Shown here one piece after another: positions 1 through 22,254 of a stretch of 64,000 nt of DNA (positions are counted from its first letter, which is position 1; each line of letters opens with the position of its first letter). Under the pieces are notes generated by a model that had not been told where the DNA came from, made no database searches, and saw only the letters and a program-made list of their open reading frames with translations. This stretch comes from Rhizobium sp. CG5. Lineage in GTDB: Bacteria > Pseudomonadota > Alphaproteobacteria > Rhizobiales > Rhizobiaceae. The stretch covers positions 19,922-83,921 of the forward strand of contig NZ_JABAEF010000012.1 in assembly GCF_023701945.1 (NCBI RefSeq). Direction: 5' to 3'. The translations under genes and the position numbers were made by a program.

Positions 1-993
<993 letters not shown>

Positions 994-1020
994 TCCGAGC
1001 TCGGTTGATTGAATTAGGGA

Positions 1021-1048
1021 GGCCCTGCCGGCAACGGCGGGGCCTTTT
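1021..1048 (+). terminator. Intrinsic terminator of first tuf
   Basis: Stem GGCCCTGCCG (1021-1030) pairs with CGGCGGGGCC (1035-1044) through one G-T pair, with loop GCAA and a following TTTT. It sits 28 bases downstream of the tuf stop. Confidence 0.85.
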
Positions 1049-1378
1049 CTGTTGGGAAATGCCAGATTGCCCGCTCCGCGGCCTGGCCCGAGGGAGGCGA
1101 GGGGTTGACGATGCCGCGCAGCGGCTCATGCCGGCGTCCTCCAGTCTCAAGGGGAGCCGGATCGACGATGTGACGGTCCCCGCCTCCGTCAACGGTGCCC
1201 TGAATGGCCCTCTGCCACGGTCCGCACGGCTGTCCGGAGACGGTGACAGGGGATTGCCAGTGATTGACCGTCGAAAACCAAAAAACAGACTTGCCAATCC
1301 GCGCGGAGCACCGTAAAGGGAGCGCCATGCCCGCAAGCGCAAGTTTGCAGGCGGTTTCTCGAAGGAGAAACAAGGCAT
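1049..1378. other. Gene-free stretch between tuf and tRNA-Trp
   Basis: These 330 bases have open frames on both strands but no ribosome binding site, family resemblance or coherent codon use that would support a gene. The tRNA promoter must lie here. I do not see a -35/-10 pair good enough to call. Confidence 0.5.
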
Positions 1379-1454
<76 letters not shown>

Positions 1455-1649
1455 TTCCATCTGCCGGAAAGCGCATCAGGTTTGCTGCAGGACCGGCAGG
1501 GGACGAACCGGATAACGGTTAAATTTTCGCTGAAGATCGAATATCCCTTGTGAAAAAGGGAATCGGTGTTTATGTAGGGGTTCAAACAGACACGCGGTGC
1601 GTGGGGCTGAAATGTTCAGCTTTACGCGCCGTATATGCGTGGGCAATAG

Positions 1650-1850
1650 ATGGCATCGAAGACAAATCCATTCGCGTTTCTGCAGCAGGTCCGCTCCGAG
1701 ACGTCCAAGGTGACATGGCCGTCGCGTCGTGAAACCATGATCTCCACGGCTATGGTGTTGTTCATGGTCGTCTTTGCCGCGCTGTTTTTCTTTGCGGCAG
1801 ACCAGCTGATCGGCTGGTTGATCAGCTTGGTGCTGAACGTCGGCAAATAA
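1650..1850 (+). CDS. secE: Protein translocase subunit SecE
   Basis: This 66-residue protein has the short single-span SecE form usual outside enterobacteria. An N-terminal amphipathic part with the conserved segment KVTWPSRRET is followed by one membrane helix at about residues 34-58. SecE clamps SecY (encoded at 30597) in the inner-membrane Sec channel. It lies 16 bases upstream of nusG, the near-universal pairing, which makes the call secure despite the small size. Confidence 0.96.
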   Translation: MASKTNPFAFLQQVRSETSKVTWPSRRETMISTAMVLFMVVFAALFFFAADQLIGWLISLVLNVGK

Positions 1851-1866
1851 TCGGGCGGAGACGAAC

Positions 1867-2397
1867 ATGGCGGCGCGTTGGTATATCGTCCACGCTTATT
1901 CAAATTTTGAAAAAAAGGTGGCCGAGGACATCGAGAACAAGGCGCGACAGAAGGGTCTGTCGCATCTGTTCGAGAGGATCCTTGTTCCGACCGAGAAGGT
2001 TGTTGAAGTTCGCCGCGGCCGCAAGGTCGACAGCGAGCGCAAGTTTTTCCCGGGCTACGTATTGGTGCGGGCAAACCTGACCGATGAGGCTTATCACCTT
2101 ATCAAGAATACCCCGAAGGTCACCGGCTTTCTGGGGTCTGACAACAAGCCTGTTCCTATCCCGGACTTTGAGGCCGAGCGTATCCTTGGCCAGGTTCAGG
2201 AAGGTGTCGAGCGTCCGAAGTCTTCGGTGTCGTTCGAGATCGGCGAGCAGGTTCGCGTGTCCGATGGTCCGTTCGCATCGTTCAACGGCACCGTGCAGGA
2301 TGTCGACGAGGAGCGTTCGCGCTTGAAGGTGGAAGTCTCCATCTTCGGTCGTGCAACCCCGGTCGAATTGGAATACGCCCAGGTCGAAAAGGTCTGA
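1867..2397 (+). CDS. nusG: Transcription termination/antitermination factor NusG
   Basis: The 176 residues match normal NusG length. The N-terminal NGN domain opens with the typical RWYIVHAYSNFEKKVAEDI segment and binds the RNA polymerase clamp. The C-terminal KOW domain contains VSDGPFASFNGTVQDVD and contacts Rho or ribosomal protein S10. The gene directly follows secE and precedes rplK by 157 bases. NusG acts on the polymerase encoded further along this cluster and helps couple transcription to translation. Confidence 0.97.
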   Translation: MAARWYIVHAYSNFEKKVAEDIENKARQKGLSHLFERILVPTEKVVEVRRGRKVDSERKFFPGYVLVRANLTDEAYHLIKNTPKVTGFLGSDNKPVPIPDFEAERILGQVQEGVERPKSSVSFEIGEQVRVSDGPFASFNGTVQDVDEERSRLKVEVSIFGRATPVELEYAQVEKV

Positions 2398-2554
2398 GCT
2401 TAAAGAAGGCGGGGCCTTGGGTCTCGCCTTAAAACGCGTGGAAGGATTGGGGATCTGAAGCCGGATCCATCGTCCGTACCACGCAACCGCAGCCGCCGGA
2501 CATGTCCGGCATATCGGGGCCGGGAAACCGGTCCGTTACGAAAGGCAGAGAGAA

Positions 2555-2986
2555 ATGGCTAAGAAAGTTGCAGGCCAGCTCAAGCTTCAGGTCAAGGCAG
2601 GATCGGCGAACCCGTCCCCGCCAATCGGCCCGGCGCTTGGTCAGCGTGGCGTAAACATCATGGAATTCTGCAAGGCGTTCAATGCCGCCACGCAGGAACT
2701 TGAAAAGGGCATGCCGATCCCGGTCGTCATCACCTACTATCAGGACAAGTCCTTCACCTTCATCATGAAGCAGCCGCCGGTCAGCTACTTCCTGAAGAAG
2801 GAAGCGAAGCTGACGTCCGGCTCGAAGACGCCCGGCAAGGGCCCGAAGGCTGGTTCCCTCACCAAGGAGCAGATCCGCACGATCGCGACTGCCAAGATGA
2901 AGGATCTGAACGCGGCTGACGTCGAAGGCGCAATGGCAATGGTCGAGGGCTCTGCCCGCTCCATGGGCCTGGAAGTGGTAGGTTGA
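2555..2986 (+). CDS. rplK: 50S ribosomal protein L11
   Basis: The 143-residue protein contains the proline-rich N-terminal motif [20 protein letters not shown], which forms part of the GTPase-associated centre and the thiostrepton site with 23S rRNA. The C-terminal half is the rRNA-binding domain. A GAGA-type ribosome binding site lies just before the ATG. The rplA start is 3 bases after the stop, so the two are translated as a unit. In known bacteria L1 represses this mRNA; the 157-base leader upstream would be the place to look for that site. Confidence 0.97.
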   Translation: MAKKVAGQLKLQVKAGSANPSPPIGPALGQRGVNIMEFCKAFNAATQELEKGMPIPVVITYYQDKSFTFIMKQPPVSYFLKKEAKLTSGSKTPGKGPKAGSLTKEQIRTIATAKMKDLNAADVEGAMAMVEGSARSMGLEVVG

Positions 2987-2988
2987 TC

Positions 2989-3687
2989 ATGGCTAAGCTC
3001 GCAAAGCGCATGCAGAAGATCCGCGAAGGCGTTGACCCGACAAAGCTCGTTGCTCTGTCCGACGCCATCGTCATGGTCAAGGAACGGGCCGTCGCCAAGT
3101 TCGACGAAACCGTGGAAATCTCGATGAACCTCGGCGTTGACCCGCGTCACGCCGACCAGATGGTTCGTGGCGTCGTCAACCTGCCGAACGGTACCGGCCG
3201 TGACGTTCGCGTTGCCGTGTTCGCACGCGGCGCCAAGGCTGATGAAGCCAAGGCTGCTGGTGCCGATATCGTCGGCGCAGAAGACCTGGTCGAAATCGTC
3301 CAGGGCGGCAAGATCGACTTCGATCGTTGCATCGCCACCCCGGACATGATGCCGCTGGTCGGTCGTCTCGGTAAGGTTCTCGGCCCCCGCGGCATGATGC
3401 CGAACCCGAAGGTCGGTACCGTGACCATGGACGTCGCTGGCGCCGTCAAGGCTTCCAAGGGCGGTGCTGTCGAGTTCCGCGTCGAGAAGGCTGGTATCAT
3501 CCATGCCGGTATCGGCAAGGCCTCGTTCGATGCCAAGGCTCTGGAAGAAAACATCAAGGCTTTTGCCGACGCCGTCGTCAAGGCAAAGCCGGCTGGTGCC
3601 AAGGGTAACTACGTCAAGCGCGTAGCCATCTCTTCGACCATGGGCCCGGGCGTCAAGATCGACCCGACCTCGGTTACCGCCGCTTAA
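2989..3687 (+). CDS. rplA: 50S ribosomal protein L1
   Basis: This is a full-length L1 of 232 residues. The start is placed at ATG 2989 (MAKLAKRMQ) rather than at the in-frame TTG 2983, because the family begins this way and the TTG overlaps the rplK stop. The conserved [14 protein letters not shown] segment of the second domain is intact. L1 binds the mobile L1 stalk of 23S rRNA and in other bacteria represses translation of rplK-rplA by binding a mimic of that site on the mRNA. Confidence 0.96.
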   Translation: MAKLAKRMQKIREGVDPTKLVALSDAIVMVKERAVAKFDETVEISMNLGVDPRHADQMVRGVVNLPNGTGRDVRVAVFARGAKADEAKAAGADIVGAEDLVEIVQGGKIDFDRCIATPDMMPLVGRLGKVLGPRGMMPNPKVGTVTMDVAGAVKASKGGAVEFRVEKAGIIHAGIGKASFDAKALEENIKAFADAVVKAKPAGAKGNYVKRVAISSTMGPGVKIDPTSVTAA

Positions 3688-4036
3688 AGAATTTGCCGGA
3701 GCCCTTGGAGGCTCCGGTTATCCAAGAATTTCCGGCCCTTCGGGGCCGGAGATGTCCGGGGAAACCCGGATTTCCTGTCCGAGATTGCTGGTGGCCTAGG
3801 CCTTAATCGTTTAGCCGGCATGAGACGGGTAAGACCCGGATTTTAAAGAGACGTTTCAACGTCTTGAAAAAAATCGGTTCGAGCCTTGTGTGCCTTGTGC
3901 CTGGAGCCTTCGGGTGACAGTGCGAGGGGACAGGATCCTCAAGCGCCGCTTGGGATCCGATGTGATTGGATCCCTTGAGGCAAAGGCAAACCCGGCAGGA
4001 TCGTTGGATTTCGATCCTGTCAACTGGAGACAGACA
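3688..4036 (+). promoter_or_regulatory. rplJL leader with stacked hairpins
   Basis: This 349-base gap between rplA and rplJ holds at least four hairpins: CCGGAGCC/GGCTCCGG (3696-3703/3710-3717), TCCGGCCC/GGGCCGGA (3731-3738/3743-3750), TCCGGG/CCCGGA (3755-3760/3765-3770) followed by TTT, and GGGATCC/GGATCCC (3952-3958/3968-3974). In other bacteria the rplJL leader binds the L10-(L7/L12) complex for translational feedback and often attenuates transcription. The first hairpins could be partial terminators after rplA and the last ones the feedback fold. That assignment is inferred from position and structure. Confidence 0.6.
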
Positions 4037-4555
4037 GTGGAAAGAGCGGAAAAACGCGAATTCGTCACGGAGCTGAACGAAGTCTTTAAGGCTTCCGGTT
4101 CGGTTGTCGTGGCCCACTATGCTGGTGTCACGGTTGCGCAAATGAACGACTTCCGTTCGAAAATGCGCGCAGCTGGCGGTACCGTCAAAGTCGCGAAAAA
4201 CCGCCTGGCCAAGATCGCTCTTCAGGGCACGGAAGCGGAAGGGATGTCGGACCTGTTCAAGGGTCAGACGCTCATTGCCTACAGCAATGACCCGATCACC
4301 GCTCCCAAGGTCGTCATGGATTTCGCCAAGACCAATGACAAGATCATTGTTCTGGGTGGTTCCATGGGAACAACGACGCTCAGCGCCGATGCAGTCAAGT
4401 CGCTTGCGACCCTGCCTTCGCTGGACGAACTGCGTGCGAAGCTGCTGGGCATGATCCAGACACCGGCTACCCGCATTGCAGGCGTTGTCGCAGCACCGGC
4501 AGCTCAGCTGGCCCGCGTGTTCGCCGCCTATGCCAAGAAGGACGAAGCCGCTTAA
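4037..4555 (+). CDS. rplJ: 50S ribosomal protein L10
   Basis: The start is assigned to GTG 4037, with GGAGA at 4026-4030 as ribosome binding site, giving 172 residues beginning [17 protein letters not shown] as in related alphaproteobacteria. A longer open frame upstream (from 3890) is leader sequence. L10 anchors L7/L12 dimers on the ribosome; the C-terminal helix ([15 protein letters not shown]) is the L12-binding arm. The GTG start may help keep L10 below L12 levels. rplL follows after 58 bases. Confidence 0.95.
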   Translation: MERAEKREFVTELNEVFKASGSVVVAHYAGVTVAQMNDFRSKMRAAGGTVKVAKNRLAKIALQGTEAEGMSDLFKGQTLIAYSNDPITAPKVVMDFAKTNDKIIVLGGSMGTTTLSADAVKSLATLPSLDELRAKLLGMIQTPATRIAGVVAAPAAQLARVFAAYAKKDEAA

Positions 4556-4613
4556 GGCGGATTTTTCGCTGTTATATCAAACCGGTTCGAACCGAATATA
4601 AGGAACTAGTAAA

Positions 4614-4991
4614 ATGGCTGATCTCGCAAAGATCGTAGACGACCTCTCTGCCCTGACCGTTCTGGAAGCCGCAGAACTGTCGAAGCTTCTCGAAGAAAAG
4701 TGGGGCGTTTCCGCCGCTGCTCCGGTAGCCGTTGCTGCTGCCGGCGGCGCTGGCGCTGCTGCTGTCGTTGAAGAAGAAAAGACCGAGTTCGACGTTATCC
4801 TCGTCGACGTTGGCGCCAACAAGATCAACGTCATCAAGGAAGTCCGCGCTATCACAGGCCTCGGCCTGAAGGAAGCCAAGGACCTCGTTGAAGCCGCTCC
4901 GAAGGCTGTCAAGGAAGGCGTTAACAAGGCTGAAGCTGCTGATCTCAAGAAGAAGCTTGAAGACACCGGCGCTAAGGTCGACGTCAAGTAA
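4614..4991 (+). CDS. rplL: 50S ribosomal protein L7/L12
   Basis: The 125-residue acidic protein has the three expected parts: an N-terminal dimerisation helix pair (about 1-35), an Ala/Gly-rich hinge (about 36-58, containing [10 protein letters not shown]), and a C-terminal domain with EKTEFDVIL and the factor-binding [16 protein letters not shown]. It recruits and stimulates EF-Tu and EF-G on the ribosome. It follows rplJ and precedes rpoB by 264 bases, so ribosomal and polymerase genes may share a transcript. Confidence 0.97.
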   Translation: MADLAKIVDDLSALTVLEAAELSKLLEEKWGVSAAAPVAVAAAGGAGAAAVVEEEKTEFDVILVDVGANKINVIKEVRAITGLGLKEAKDLVEAAPKAVKEGVNKAEAADLKKKLEDTGAKVDVK

Positions 4992-5057
4992 TATTGACAA
5001 TCGTGGTCGGGAGAGGGTGACAAGCCCCCTCCCGGGCACAATTTCTGCGTGAACGGA

Positions 5058-5092
5058 TTACCCAAAAGCCCGTCAAAACGGCTTTTGGGTAA
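5058..5092 (+). promoter_or_regulatory. Strong hairpin between rplL and rpoB
   Basis: A perfect 13-bp stem TTACCCAAAAGCC (5058-5070) pairs with GGCTTTTGGGTAA (5080-5092) around loop CGTCAAAAC. There is no T-run after it, so it is not a standard intrinsic terminator. A weaker stem, GGGAGAGGG with CCCTCCC (about 5009-5034), lies just before it. In enterobacteria this junction holds an attenuator and an RNase III site; a similar role here is an inference. Confidence 0.6.
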
Positions 5093-5255
5093 TGGGTTCT
5101 TCAAGAGGATAGTTTCGAACCGAACCGTCATTGGCAATCCGGCCTGCGGTTTCGGGATGTGAAACGAGATTGAAAAAATCCATTGATTGACGGGATCGAC
5201 TGGCCATCGAACCCCGTCCGTTGCAGGCCCGGATGCAAAATTTAAAGGAGCGACG

Positions 5256-9398
<4,143 letters not shown>

Positions 9399-9410
9399 GT
9401 GTTTTGACAA

Positions 9411-9437
9411 GGCGCGTGCTGGTCACCAGCACGCGCC
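9411..9437 (+). promoter_or_regulatory. Near-perfect palindrome between rpoB and rpoC
   Basis: GGCGCGTGCTGGT (9411-9423) and ACCAGCACGCGCC (9425-9437) are exact inverted copies around one base, 12 bases after the rpoB stop. There is no T-run. It may act as an mRNA-stabilising or processing hairpin between the two large subunits, or as a weak terminator; the sequence alone does not decide. Confidence 0.55.
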
Positions 9438-9596
9438 GTATTCCCCAGGGTCGCCCGAAGTAATCTGTGGCGCGGCGAGGGGAGTTTTGCCGCATTTTGC
9501 GGTTATTGTCGTTTTTAGGGATCGGAGCGGCGTCCCGGGAATTCGCCGCATTCGAGACCAAGCTGAGGGCCATCGCGCCCCATGAAGGAGACAGGC

Positions 9597-13811
<4,215 letters not shown>

Positions 13812-13863
13812 GGCTTGCGATCAAGGGTGCGATTTTGTCGCAGCCGTCGTTTTGATCATTGAT

Positions 13864-13891
13864 AAACGCCCGGAGAAATCCGGGCGTTTTT
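13864..13891 (+). terminator. Intrinsic terminator after rpoC
   Basis: Stem AAACGCCCGG (13864-13873) pairs with CCGGGCGTTT (13880-13889), and the T-run continues to 13891. It ends the rplKAJL-rpoBC transcription unit. Confidence 0.9.
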
Positions 13892-13993
13892 GGCTTTTGG
13901 CGCGGGGCATGGCGGGGAGGGCCTTGATCCAGCGCAAGGTTCCAGTTTTTACGGATTCTAAACTGCCTTTGTTCACAACGAACGGAGGTTCTT

Positions 13994-15049
13994 ATGAAAA
14001 AACTCGTTTCAACGGTTGCGGCAATCCTGCTGGCAACGGCAGCGTTCGCCGCCGATCCGGTTCCTGCCGATCTGCGCGACAGCGCGCTGGAAATCTTCAA
14101 GCCCCTGCCATCGACCACCCCCGCGGTCGCCCACAATCCGATCACGCCCGACAAGATTGCGCTCGGAAAGGCGCTGTTCTTCGATCCGCGCATCTCCGCC
14201 TCGGGCGTCTTCTCCTGCAATTCCTGTCACAACCTTGGCACCGGCGGTGACGACAATCTCGAGACCTCGATCGGTCACGGCTGGCAGAAGGGACCGCGCA
14301 ACGCGCCGACGGTCTTCAATGCCGTCTTCAACAAGGCACAGTTCTGGGATGGCCGCGCCGAAGACCTTGCCGCCCAGGCCAAGGGGCCGGTCCAGGCCGG
14401 TGTCGAGATGGCCAACACGCCCACCCAGGTCGTGACGACGCTGAAGTCCATGCCGGACTACGTTGCCTGGTTCAAGGCGTCCTTCCCAGGCGAGGAGGAT
14501 CCGGTCACCTTCGACAATTTCGCCAAGGCGATCGAGGCCTTCGAAGCAACCCTCGTCACCCCGGCGCCGTTCGACGCGTTCCTCAACGGTGACGACAACG
14601 CCATGACCGCCGAGCAGAAGCAGGGTCTGGCTCTGTTCATCGACAAGGGCTGTTCGTCCTGCCATGCCGGCATCAATCTCGGCGGGGAGGGGTATTTCCC
14701 CTTCGGCCTGATCGAAAAGCCCGGTGCGGATGTCCTGCCGGAAAACGACAAGGGCCGCTTTGCCGTGACCAATACGGCGGACGACAGCTATGTGTTCCGG
14801 GCAGCCCCCTTGCGCAACATCGCCCTGACGGCGCCCTATTTCCATTCCGGCAAGGTCTGGGACCTGAAACAGGCCGTCGGCATCATGGGCGTGTCGCAGC
14901 TGGGCGAGGCGATCAACGATCAGGAGAGCGACAAGATCGTCGCCTTCCTCGAATCCCTGACCGGCAGGGTTCCGGAGGTTACCTATCCGATCCTTCCGGC
15001 CGAAACGGACAAGACACCGCGGCCAAGTGGCGAGATCAAGCATAACTGA
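13994..15049 (+). CDS. ccpA: Di-haem cytochrome c peroxidase
   Basis: The 351-residue protein begins with a Sec signal peptide (MKKLVSTVAAILLATAAFA, cleavage near residue 19), so it works in the periplasm, reducing H2O2 to water with electrons from small c-type cytochromes. Two c-type haem sites are present: CNSCH (75-79) and CSSCH (220-224). The length and the spacing of the two sites fit the bacterial CcpA/MauG superfamily, peroxidase branch. It stands alone between the rpoBC and rpsL units, with its own ribosome binding site (GGAGG, 13982-13986). Confidence 0.93.
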   Translation: MKKLVSTVAAILLATAAFAADPVPADLRDSALEIFKPLPSTTPAVAHNPITPDKIALGKALFFDPRISASGVFSCNSCHNLGTGGDDNLETSIGHGWQKGPRNAPTVFNAVFNKAQFWDGRAEDLAAQAKGPVQAGVEMANTPTQVVTTLKSMPDYVAWFKASFPGEEDPVTFDNFAKAIEAFEATLVTPAPFDAFLNGDDNAMTAEQKQGLALFIDKGCSSCHAGINLGGEGYFPFGLIEKPGADVLPENDKGRFAVTNTADDSYVFRAAPLRNIALTAPYFHSGKVWDLKQAVGIMGVSQLGEAINDQESDKIVAFLESLTGRVPEVTYPILPAETDKTPRPSGEIKHN

Positions 15050-15068
15050 CCGTTCATGCCGACAATAA

Positions 15069-15098
15069 AAGGGGCCGTCCGGCAACGGACGGCCCCTT
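15069..15098. terminator. Bidirectional intrinsic terminator
   Basis: AAGGGGCCGTCCG (15069-15081) pairs perfectly with CGGACGGCCCCTT (15086-15098), loop GCAA. On the minus strand it runs into TTTTATTG, a good T-tract for the convergent gene at 15134-15430; on the plus strand it can stop the peroxidase transcript. Confidence 0.85.
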
Positions 15099-15133
15099 GG
15101 TCGTGCGGTCTGGCCGCAATCGGGCAGGCAGGA

Positions 15134-15430
15134 TCAGGAGAAGCGGATGATCGCCACTTCGCCCTGCAGCGCGCCCTGATAGGCCGAAGCATGCGGCTCT
15201 TCTTCGGGGATCTCGCTGACCATGCCGATCTGGTCGAGGTCGGCTTCCAGGAAGCCTTCCTCGGCAAGCGCGTTGAGCGCCTCGCGCACGGCCGAATCGT
15301 CATCCGGAGCGCTCAACATGATGTGAAGGTCGATGCCTTCGTCGTCGCCGTCCTTCTCGTAGGCCTTGGCGATGATGATGAACACCATCGGGCCGTCGAG
15401 ATTGTTGTCATTGTCGGGAGTGCTGATCAT
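15134..15430 (-). CDS. Small conserved hypothetical protein
   Basis: The 98-residue protein is strongly acidic, with no signal peptide, membrane segment or cysteine. It has alternating strand-helix character: the segment PMVFIIIAKAY is followed by a region rich in Asp and Glu and by EALNALAEEGFLEADL. I recognise it only as a hypothetical protein of the kind found between rpoC and rpsL in Rhizobiaceae and assign no function. It is convergent with the peroxidase gene and shares its terminator. Confidence 0.7.
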   Translation of the reverse strand: MISTPDNDNNLDGPMVFIIIAKAYEKDGDDEGIDLHIMLSAPDDDSAVREALNALAEEGFLEADLDQIGMVSEIPEEEPHASAYQGALQGEVAIIRFS

Positions 15431-15939
15431 GCGACTCGTCCTTCTTCGCTGTGATCTCGATTCGTGGAGCGAACCGCTATGGTCATGGGGGCATGGAGTG
15501 CCGTTTGGCGATTCTTATCGGCAAAATTCTGAAAAGCCCAATGCATTTCGGATTCCGCCCAGCAATTTGTGTAGAAAGCCTTTACCAAAGGGCCAAAGGG
15601 CTTGCCCGGCAGGGCATGCAGGCCAATAAATTTCGATAGAGACTTGACGGAACCGGGGGAAAACAGTAACACGCCCCTCATCAGATCCCATGTGAGGCCT
15701 GTCCATTCGGAACGACGCGTTCTGGAGTTCGTCTCAAACAAGGTTCTAATCGCACGTGAAGACGACAATGCTGCACGCATGACGCACTTTTAGTGCGTCC
15801 TCTGCTTTTTGTGGCCCATCCGTGATGAACGGGTCGGGCCGCATTTTGCGTATGACGAAAATTGTGCGACCACCGCCGGTGACGGCAAAGTATGGGTCCG
15901 AAAGGGCCTGAGAGACAAGAATTTGCAAGGGATGGTTAT
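15431..15939. other. Intergenic region ahead of rpsL
   Basis: This 509-base stretch separates the divergent gene at 15430 from rpsL. Open frames in it have no convincing start signals. It must carry the promoter of the rpsL-rpsG-fusA-tuf unit (a candidate is listed separately) and that of the small minus-strand gene. Confidence 0.55.
15644..15672 (+). promoter_or_regulatory. Candidate promoter for the rpsL unit
   Basis: TTGACG (15644-15649) and TAACAC (15667-15672) are separated by 17 bases, a plausible vegetative sigma-factor promoter about 270 bases before rpsL. The call rests on this match alone. Confidence 0.4.
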
Positions 15940-16311
15940 ATGCCTACCGTAAATCAGCTGATCCGCAAGCCGCGTCAGGCGCAGGTAAAGCGTAACAAGG
16001 TTCCCGCTCTGCAGGAAAATCCGCAGAAGCGTGGTGTTTGCACTCGTGTTTACACGACGACCCCGAAGAAGCCGAACTCGGCGCTTCGTAAGGTTGCCAA
16101 GATCCGCCTGACCAATGGCTTCGAAGTGATCGGCTACATTCCGGGTGAAGGCCACAACCTTCAGGAACACTCGGTTGTCATGATCCGCGGCGGCCGCGTC
16201 AAGGACTTGCCGGGCGTTCGTTATCACATCATTCGTGGTGTTCTCGATACGCAGGGCGTCAAGAACCGCAAGCAGCGCCGTTCGAAGTATGGTGCGAAGC
16301 GTCCGAAGTAA
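15940..16311 (+). CDS. rpsL: 30S ribosomal protein S12
   Basis: This is a 123-residue S12 starting at ATG 15940 ([12 protein letters not shown]); an in-frame ATG at 15892 is upstream leader. S12 sits at the decoding centre and controls accuracy. The two lysines whose changes give streptomycin resistance (in TTPKKPNSA and in GGRVKDLPG) are both wild type, so this strain should be streptomycin-sensitive at this locus. It begins the str operon and rpsG follows after 81 bases. Confidence 0.97.
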
Positions 16312-16380
16312 TCGGCATTCGTATTTTTTCCAGCGCTGCGCGAGGTTCTCCGCGTGTTAAGGCGCTTACACACAAGTTGA

Positions 16381-16863
<483 letters not shown>

Positions 16864-16894
16864 TCGACGAACAGATTTCGAAAGGCAGTCCACA

Positions 16895-18994
<2,100 letters not shown>

Positions 18995-19064
18995 TCGGCC
19001 CCCGGGCTTTTGTAAGTAACAAAGAATATCCCCCGTCTGGGGGAACAGAAACGGAGAGCCGAAA

Positions 19065-20240
<1,176 letters not shown>

Positions 20241-20384
20241 TTGATTGACGAAATGCCGGCGGCGTTGTATGTCGCCGGCCACGATGACGCTCGGATCGTG
20301 TGATTTGCACGATCCGGCTCGGCACTGCTTTTCATGGAACCGGAGACGGTTTCAGATGGCAGGTCTCCTTCTACTTTATAAGTG

Positions 20385-20417
20385 ACAGGGGCACCCCGCG
20401 GTGTCCCTGTGATTTTT
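20385..20417 (+). terminator. Terminator or attenuator between tuf and rpsJ
   Basis: ACAGGGGCACC (20385-20395) pairs with GGTGTCCCTGT (20400-20410) through 11 base pairs including one G-T, followed by GATTTTT. It could end the str operon or act as an attenuator in the S10 leader, since rpsJ starts 80 bases later. Confidence 0.8.
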
Positions 20418-20496
20418 GAAAATCGGGGGCCGGCCAGTATTGGTAATTCACTGTCTCTGCGTATGCGGGACGCTAGAACAAACAAGGACATGTCGA

Positions 20497-20805
20497 ATGA
20501 ACGGCCAGAATATCCGCATCCGCCTCAAGGCGTTTGATCACCGGGTTCTCGATGCCTCCACGCGGGAGATTGTTTCGACCGCTAAGCGCACCGGTGCAAG
20601 CGTTCGCGGCCCGGTACCGCTCCCGACTCGCATTGAAAAATTCACCGTTAACCGTTCGCCGCACGTCGATAAGAAGAGCCGCGAACAGTTCGAAATGCGC
20701 ACGCATAAGCGCCTGCTGGATATCGTAGACCCGACCCCTCAGACGGTTGACGCGCTGATGAAGCTCGACCTGGCTGCCGGCGTAGACGTCGAGATCAAGC
20801 TCTAA
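20497..20805 (+). CDS. rpsJ: 30S ribosomal protein S10
   Basis: The start is ATG 20497 ([15 protein letters not shown]), giving the usual 102 residues; a nearby ATG at 20490 is out of frame and an upstream in-frame start at 20416 lies in the leader. S10 sits in the 30S head and is also NusE, the partner of NusG/NusB in antitermination. It is the first gene of the S10 operon. The gap to rplC is 173 bases. Confidence 0.97.
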   Translation: MNGQNIRIRLKAFDHRVLDASTREIVSTAKRTGASVRGPVPLPTRIEKFTVNRSPHVDKKSREQFEMRTHKRLLDIVDPTPQTVDALMKLDLAAGVDVEIKL

Positions 20806-20978
20806 AAATGGAATTCCGGCGAGAGCCGAAATAACAAGGAAGGTACGTGGCAAGACCTGCCAACGACTTCTCGAAACGGGAAACCCGATGGTCCGGAAGG
20901 GCTTGAGTGGAATCCTTAAACAAAGAGGCAGGGGGAGGGCCGCAAGGCCCCGACTCGACTCTCAAGAGGAATGAACCA

Positions 20979-21620
20979 ATGCGTTCAGGTGTGATTGCAC
21001 AGAAAGTGGGAATGACCCGGGTCTACAACGACGCCGGCGAGCACATTCCAGTAACGGTTTTGCGCATGGATAGCTGCCAGGTGGTAGCCCAGCGCACTGT
21101 CGACAAACACGGCTATACGGCGATCCAGATCGGTGCCGGTGTTGCCAAGGTCAAGAACACGACCAAGAGCCTGCGCGGCCATTTTGCCGCTGCAAGCGTA
21201 GAGCCGAAGGCGAAGCTCGTTGAATTCCGCGTGTCGGAAGACAACATGATCGACATCGGCGCCCAGATCATGGCGAGCCATTTTGCCGCCGGCCAGTTGG
21301 TCGACGTCACGGGCACGACCATCGGTAAGGGTTTTGCCGGTGCCATGAAGCGCCATAACTTCGGCGGTCTTCGGGCCACCCACGGCGTGTCGGTCTCGCA
21401 CCGTTCGCACGGTTCGACCGGTTCCAACCAGGATCCGGGCAAGGTCTGGAAGGGCAAGCGCATGGCTGGCCACATGGGTCAGACCCGCGTCACCACCCAG
21501 AATTTGGAAGTCGTTTCGACCGATGAAGATCGTGGCCTCATCCTGGTGAAGGGCGCTGTGCCCGGTTCCAAGGGTTCCTGGATCATCGTGCGCGACGCCG
21601 TCAAGTCGGCATCGAAGTAA
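20979..21620 (+). CDS. rplC: 50S ribosomal protein L3
   Basis: ATG 20979 ([16 protein letters not shown]) is preceded by AAGAGGA at 20964-20970 and gives 213 residues. L3 is an early assembly protein reaching toward the peptidyl transferase centre; the central extension with [19 protein letters not shown] is present, including the glutamine-bearing stretch [10 protein letters not shown] that is methylated in other bacteria. rplD starts 13 bases after the stop. Confidence 0.97.
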   Translation: MRSGVIAQKVGMTRVYNDAGEHIPVTVLRMDSCQVVAQRTVDKHGYTAIQIGAGVAKVKNTTKSLRGHFAAASVEPKAKLVEFRVSEDNMIDIGAQIMASHFAAGQLVDVTGTTIGKGFAGAMKRHNFGGLRATHGVSVSHRSHGSTGSNQDPGKVWKGKRMAGHMGQTRVTTQNLEVVSTDEDRGLILVKGAVPGSKGSWIIVRDAVKSASK

Positions 21621-21633
21621 GGGAGCCAAGCAT

Positions 21634-22254
21634 ATGGAACTCAACGTCAAAACCCTCGAGGGTAAAGATGCCGGCACGGTTTCCCTGTCGGATGCCATTT
21701 TCGGCCTCGATCCCCGCGAAGATATTCTCGCCCGCATGATCCGTTGGCAGCTTGCCAACAAGCGTCAGGGCACGCACAAGACCAAGACCCGTGCGGAAGT
21801 ATCCCGCACCGGCGCCAAGATGTACAAGCAGAAGGGCACCGGTCGTGCTCGTCACCATTCGGCTCGCGCTCCGCAGTTTCGCGGCGGCGGCAAGGCCCAT
21901 GGCCCGGTTGTTCGCAGCCACGCCCATGACCTGCCGAAGAAGGTTCGTGCCCTGGCTCTGCGTCATGCGCTCTCGGCCAAGCTGAAGTCCGAAGACCTGA
22001 TCATCATCGATCAGCTCGTATCGACGGATCCCAAGACCAAGGCGCTGATCGGAAGCTTTGCTTCGCTCGGCCTGACCAACGCCCTGATGATCGGCGGCGT
22101 TGAACTCGACAGCAATTTCAAGCTCGCAGCCGCAAACATCCCGAATATCGATGTTCTGCCGGTTCAGGGCATCAACGTTTATGACATCCTGCGTCGCGGC
22201 AAGCTGGTGCTTTCCAAGGCTGCGGTTGAAGCTCTGGAGGAGCGGTTCAAATGA
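21634..22254 (+). CDS. rplD: 50S ribosomal protein L4
   Basis: The product is a 206-residue L4 starting [10 protein letters not shown]. The long loop that lines the exit tunnel is present ([22 protein letters not shown]), a site of macrolide-resistance changes elsewhere. In enterobacteria L4 regulates the S10 operon; no leader match was tested here. The stop overlaps the rplW start by four bases (ATGA), indicating translational coupling. Confidence 0.97.
   Translation: MELNVKTLEGKDAGTVSLSDAIFGLDPREDILARMIRWQLANKRQGTHKTKTRAEVSRTGAKMYKQKGTGRARHHSARAPQFRGGGKAHGPVVRSHAHDLPKKVRALALRHALSAKLKSEDLIIIDQLVSTDPKTKALIGSFASLGLTNALMIGGVELDSNFKLAAANIPNIDVLPVQGINVYDILRRGKLVLSKAAVEALEERFK

Noticed and set aside
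1005-1316. Open frame after the first tuf
   Set aside because: It starts before the terminator hairpin, has no binding site and an implausible composition.
15940-16311. Possible streptomycin-resistance change in rpsL
   Set aside because: Both diagnostic lysines are present, so the gene is wild type at those sites.
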